A stretch of 10,202 nt of DNA from an uncultured Gammaproteobacteria bacterium. GTDB taxonomy: Bacteria; Pseudomonadota; Gammaproteobacteria; Pseudomonadales; DT-91. The stretch spans positions 274-10,475 of the forward strand of contig CAKMZU010000042.1 in the NCBI GenBank assembly GCA_929200485.1, given 5' to 3'. The notes under the pieces are model-generated. The model saw only the letters and a list, made by a program, of their open reading frames with translations. It had not been told where the DNA came from and ran no database searches. Positions 7,141 to 10,202 of the stretch are shown here, piece by piece; the stretch's first letter is position 1; each line of letters begins with the position of its first letter. A program made the position numbers and the translations under genes.

Positions 7141-7173
7141 AATTATGCCTTAGCTCTTATTCTTGGCATAATT
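7141..7173. promoter_or_regulatory. Perfect 9-bp inverted repeat between glyS and plsC
   Basis: AATTATGCC (7141-7149) and GGCATAATT (7165-7173) form a perfect inverted repeat with a 15-base spacer, ending 35 bases before the plsC start codon. The arm centres are 24 bp apart, a little over two helical turns, which suits a dimeric regulator; it could also fold as an RNA hairpin ahead of plsC. No T-run follows. Confidence 0.4.
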
Positions 7174-7196
7174 AGAATCATTACAAGAGGATGTTT

Positions 7197-7201
7197 AAGG
7201 G
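7197..7201 (+). promoter_or_regulatory. Ribosome binding site that fixes the plsC start
   Basis: AAGGG lies seven bases before ATG 7209. The earlier in-frame ATG (7191) directly abuts its own AAGAGG (7185-7190) with no spacer, so it is unlikely to be used. Confidence 0.6.
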
Positions 7202-7208
7202 CTTTCTT

Positions 7209-7970
7209 ATGGTTTATACATTACCAATGCTTTTTTTTCGCTCACTTGCTTGTTCTCTGCCCATTCTTATCATACGTTCGGTATTATTTTATTTCTTATA
7301 TGCCTTCTTTACCTTTTTATTTGGGTTTCTACTTCTTCTTGTTAAGCCCTTTATATCCCAATCTCACAAAATCAAATTTTTAAACTATTGGGGCATTTTC
7401 GTTCTTTATTCTTTACGACTAACCTGTGGTGTCCGATTTTGTATTACAGGGCTAGAAAATCTCCCTAAAGATCATAAATTTGTCATGCTTGCTAATCATC
7501 AAAGCGAGTGGGAAACCTATTGCTTTGGTTATTTATTTCAACCAGTATCCATCGTTCTAAAAAAAGAGCTGCTCGATATTCCGGTATTTGGCTGGTGCAT
7601 CAGTCAAATGAATCATATAGCTATTGACCGCAGCAACCCAAGGCTCGCGTTAAAATCTATTCAGACGAAAGGGTTAGCAAGACTTAATGAGGATAATATG
7701 CCTGTGTTAATCTTTCCTGAAGGTACACGAAGAGCACCAGGCGATTTAGGAAAATTCTCTAGAGGGGGAGCACAACTGGCAATTAATGCGGGTGTACCAG
7801 TACTCTTTGTTTCACATAATTCAGGTACCTGCTGGATACCTGGTAAATTTATTAAATATCCAGGAACAGTCTCCGTGTCAATTAGCCCTCCGCATTCAAC
7901 TAACGGTGCAACAGCATCAGAGCTAACTGAGAAAGCGAAGAGTTGGATAGAACAGCAACTTTCCAGTTAA
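7209..7970 (+). CDS. plsC: 1-acyl-sn-glycerol-3-phosphate acyltransferase (PlsC family)
   Basis: The enzyme acylates lysophosphatidic acid to phosphatidic acid at the inner membrane, a central step of phospholipid synthesis. From ATG 7209 it has 253 residues, normal for PlsC. Two hydrophobic stretches occupy roughly residues 4-48. Acyltransferase block I is ANHQSEWET (His97, Glu102), the NHxxxxE variant of the usual NHxxxxD. A middle block holds the glycerophosphate-region residues AIDRSNPR (138-145), and block III is FPEGTR (169-174), followed by GVPVLFVSHNSG (195-206). An earlier ATG at 7191 would add six residues but has an unusable ribosome-binding-site spacing. It follows glyS by 123 bases on the same strand and ends at a strong terminator. 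Proximity to gyrB and glyS is conserved in Pseudomonas-like chromosomes. Confidence 0.93.
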   Translation: MVYTLPMLFFRSLACSLPILIIRSVLFYFLYAFFTFLFGFLLLLVKPFISQSHKIKFLNYWGIFVLYSLRLTCGVRFCITGLENLPKDHKFVMLANHQSEWETYCFGYLFQPVSIVLKKELLDIPVFGWCISQMNHIAIDRSNPRLALKSIQTKGLARLNEDNMPVLIFPEGTRRAPGDLGKFSRGGAQLAINAGVPVLFVSHNSGTCWIPGKFIKYPGTVSVSISPPHSTNGATASELTEKAKSWIEQQLSS

Positions 7971-7995
7971 AAAAACCGCCGAAGGCGGTTTTTTT
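7969..7995. terminator. Bidirectional Rho-independent terminator between plsC and gyrB
   Basis: CCGCC (7976-7980), loop GAA, GGCGG (7984-7988) is flanked by seven A on the left and seven T on the right, giving a stem of up to 12 bp. It overlaps the plsC stop codon and lies five bases from the gyrB stop, so the A and T tracts provide a U-run for both convergent transcripts. Confidence 0.95.
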
Positions 7996-8000
7996 ACACT

Positions 8001-10202
<2,202 letters not shown>

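Noticed and set aside
7191..7208. Upstream ATG as the plsC start
   Set aside because: Its AAGAGG abuts the ATG with no spacer, while ATG 7209 has AAGGG at seven bases.

Overview
This is a chromosomal window from a fairly AT-rich gammaproteobacterium. The gene content (trkH, an LpxL/HtrB-type acyltransferase, glyQ, glyS, plsC, gyrB) matches the replication-origin neighbourhood of Pseudomonas and its marine relatives, where gyrB, plsC, glyS/glyQ and htrB lie close together and trkA/rsmB/fmt/def follow. The tetrameric GlyQ/GlyS glycyl-tRNA synthetase, a gammaproteobacterial-type GyrB with the long C-terminal insert, and lipid A acylation all fit. I cannot name the genus; an Oceanospirillales-like organism is a guess.

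Layout. Positions 2-898 (+) hold the C-terminal part of the potassium channel subunit TrkH, cut by the left edge. Positions 899-1216 carry no convincing gene, only a GC-rich palindromic patch and one doubtful 32-codon frame. Positions 1217-2344 (-) encode a 375-residue predicted exported protein that I do not recognise as a named family. Some of its motifs resemble cholera/pertussis-type ADP-ribosyltransferases, one of them also reads as HExxH, and it carries a Ser/Asp repeat and a very basic C-terminus. Positions 2345-3022 are a 678-base AT-rich stretch without a gene. It contains a 10-bp inverted repeat pair next to TTAA that may mark a small non-autonomous mobile element, plus a stable-looking hairpin.

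Positions 3023-3922 (-) encode the lipid A acyltransferase. It is divergent from glyQ (4066-5016, GTG start) and glyS (5013-7085), which overlap by ATGA and are clearly co-translated. An inverted repeat lies between glyS and plsC (7209-7970, +). A strong bidirectional terminator (7969-7995) separates plsC from convergent gyrB (8001-10202, -), whose first roughly 68 residues lie beyond the right edge.

Functionally the window is mostly housekeeping: K+ uptake, envelope lipid synthesis (lipid A and phosphatidic acid), tRNA-Gly charging and DNA supercoiling. The segment 899-3022 between trkH and the acyltransferase is the accessory part and the only place where something undescribed is likely. 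The main candidate is the exported protein at 1217-2344.
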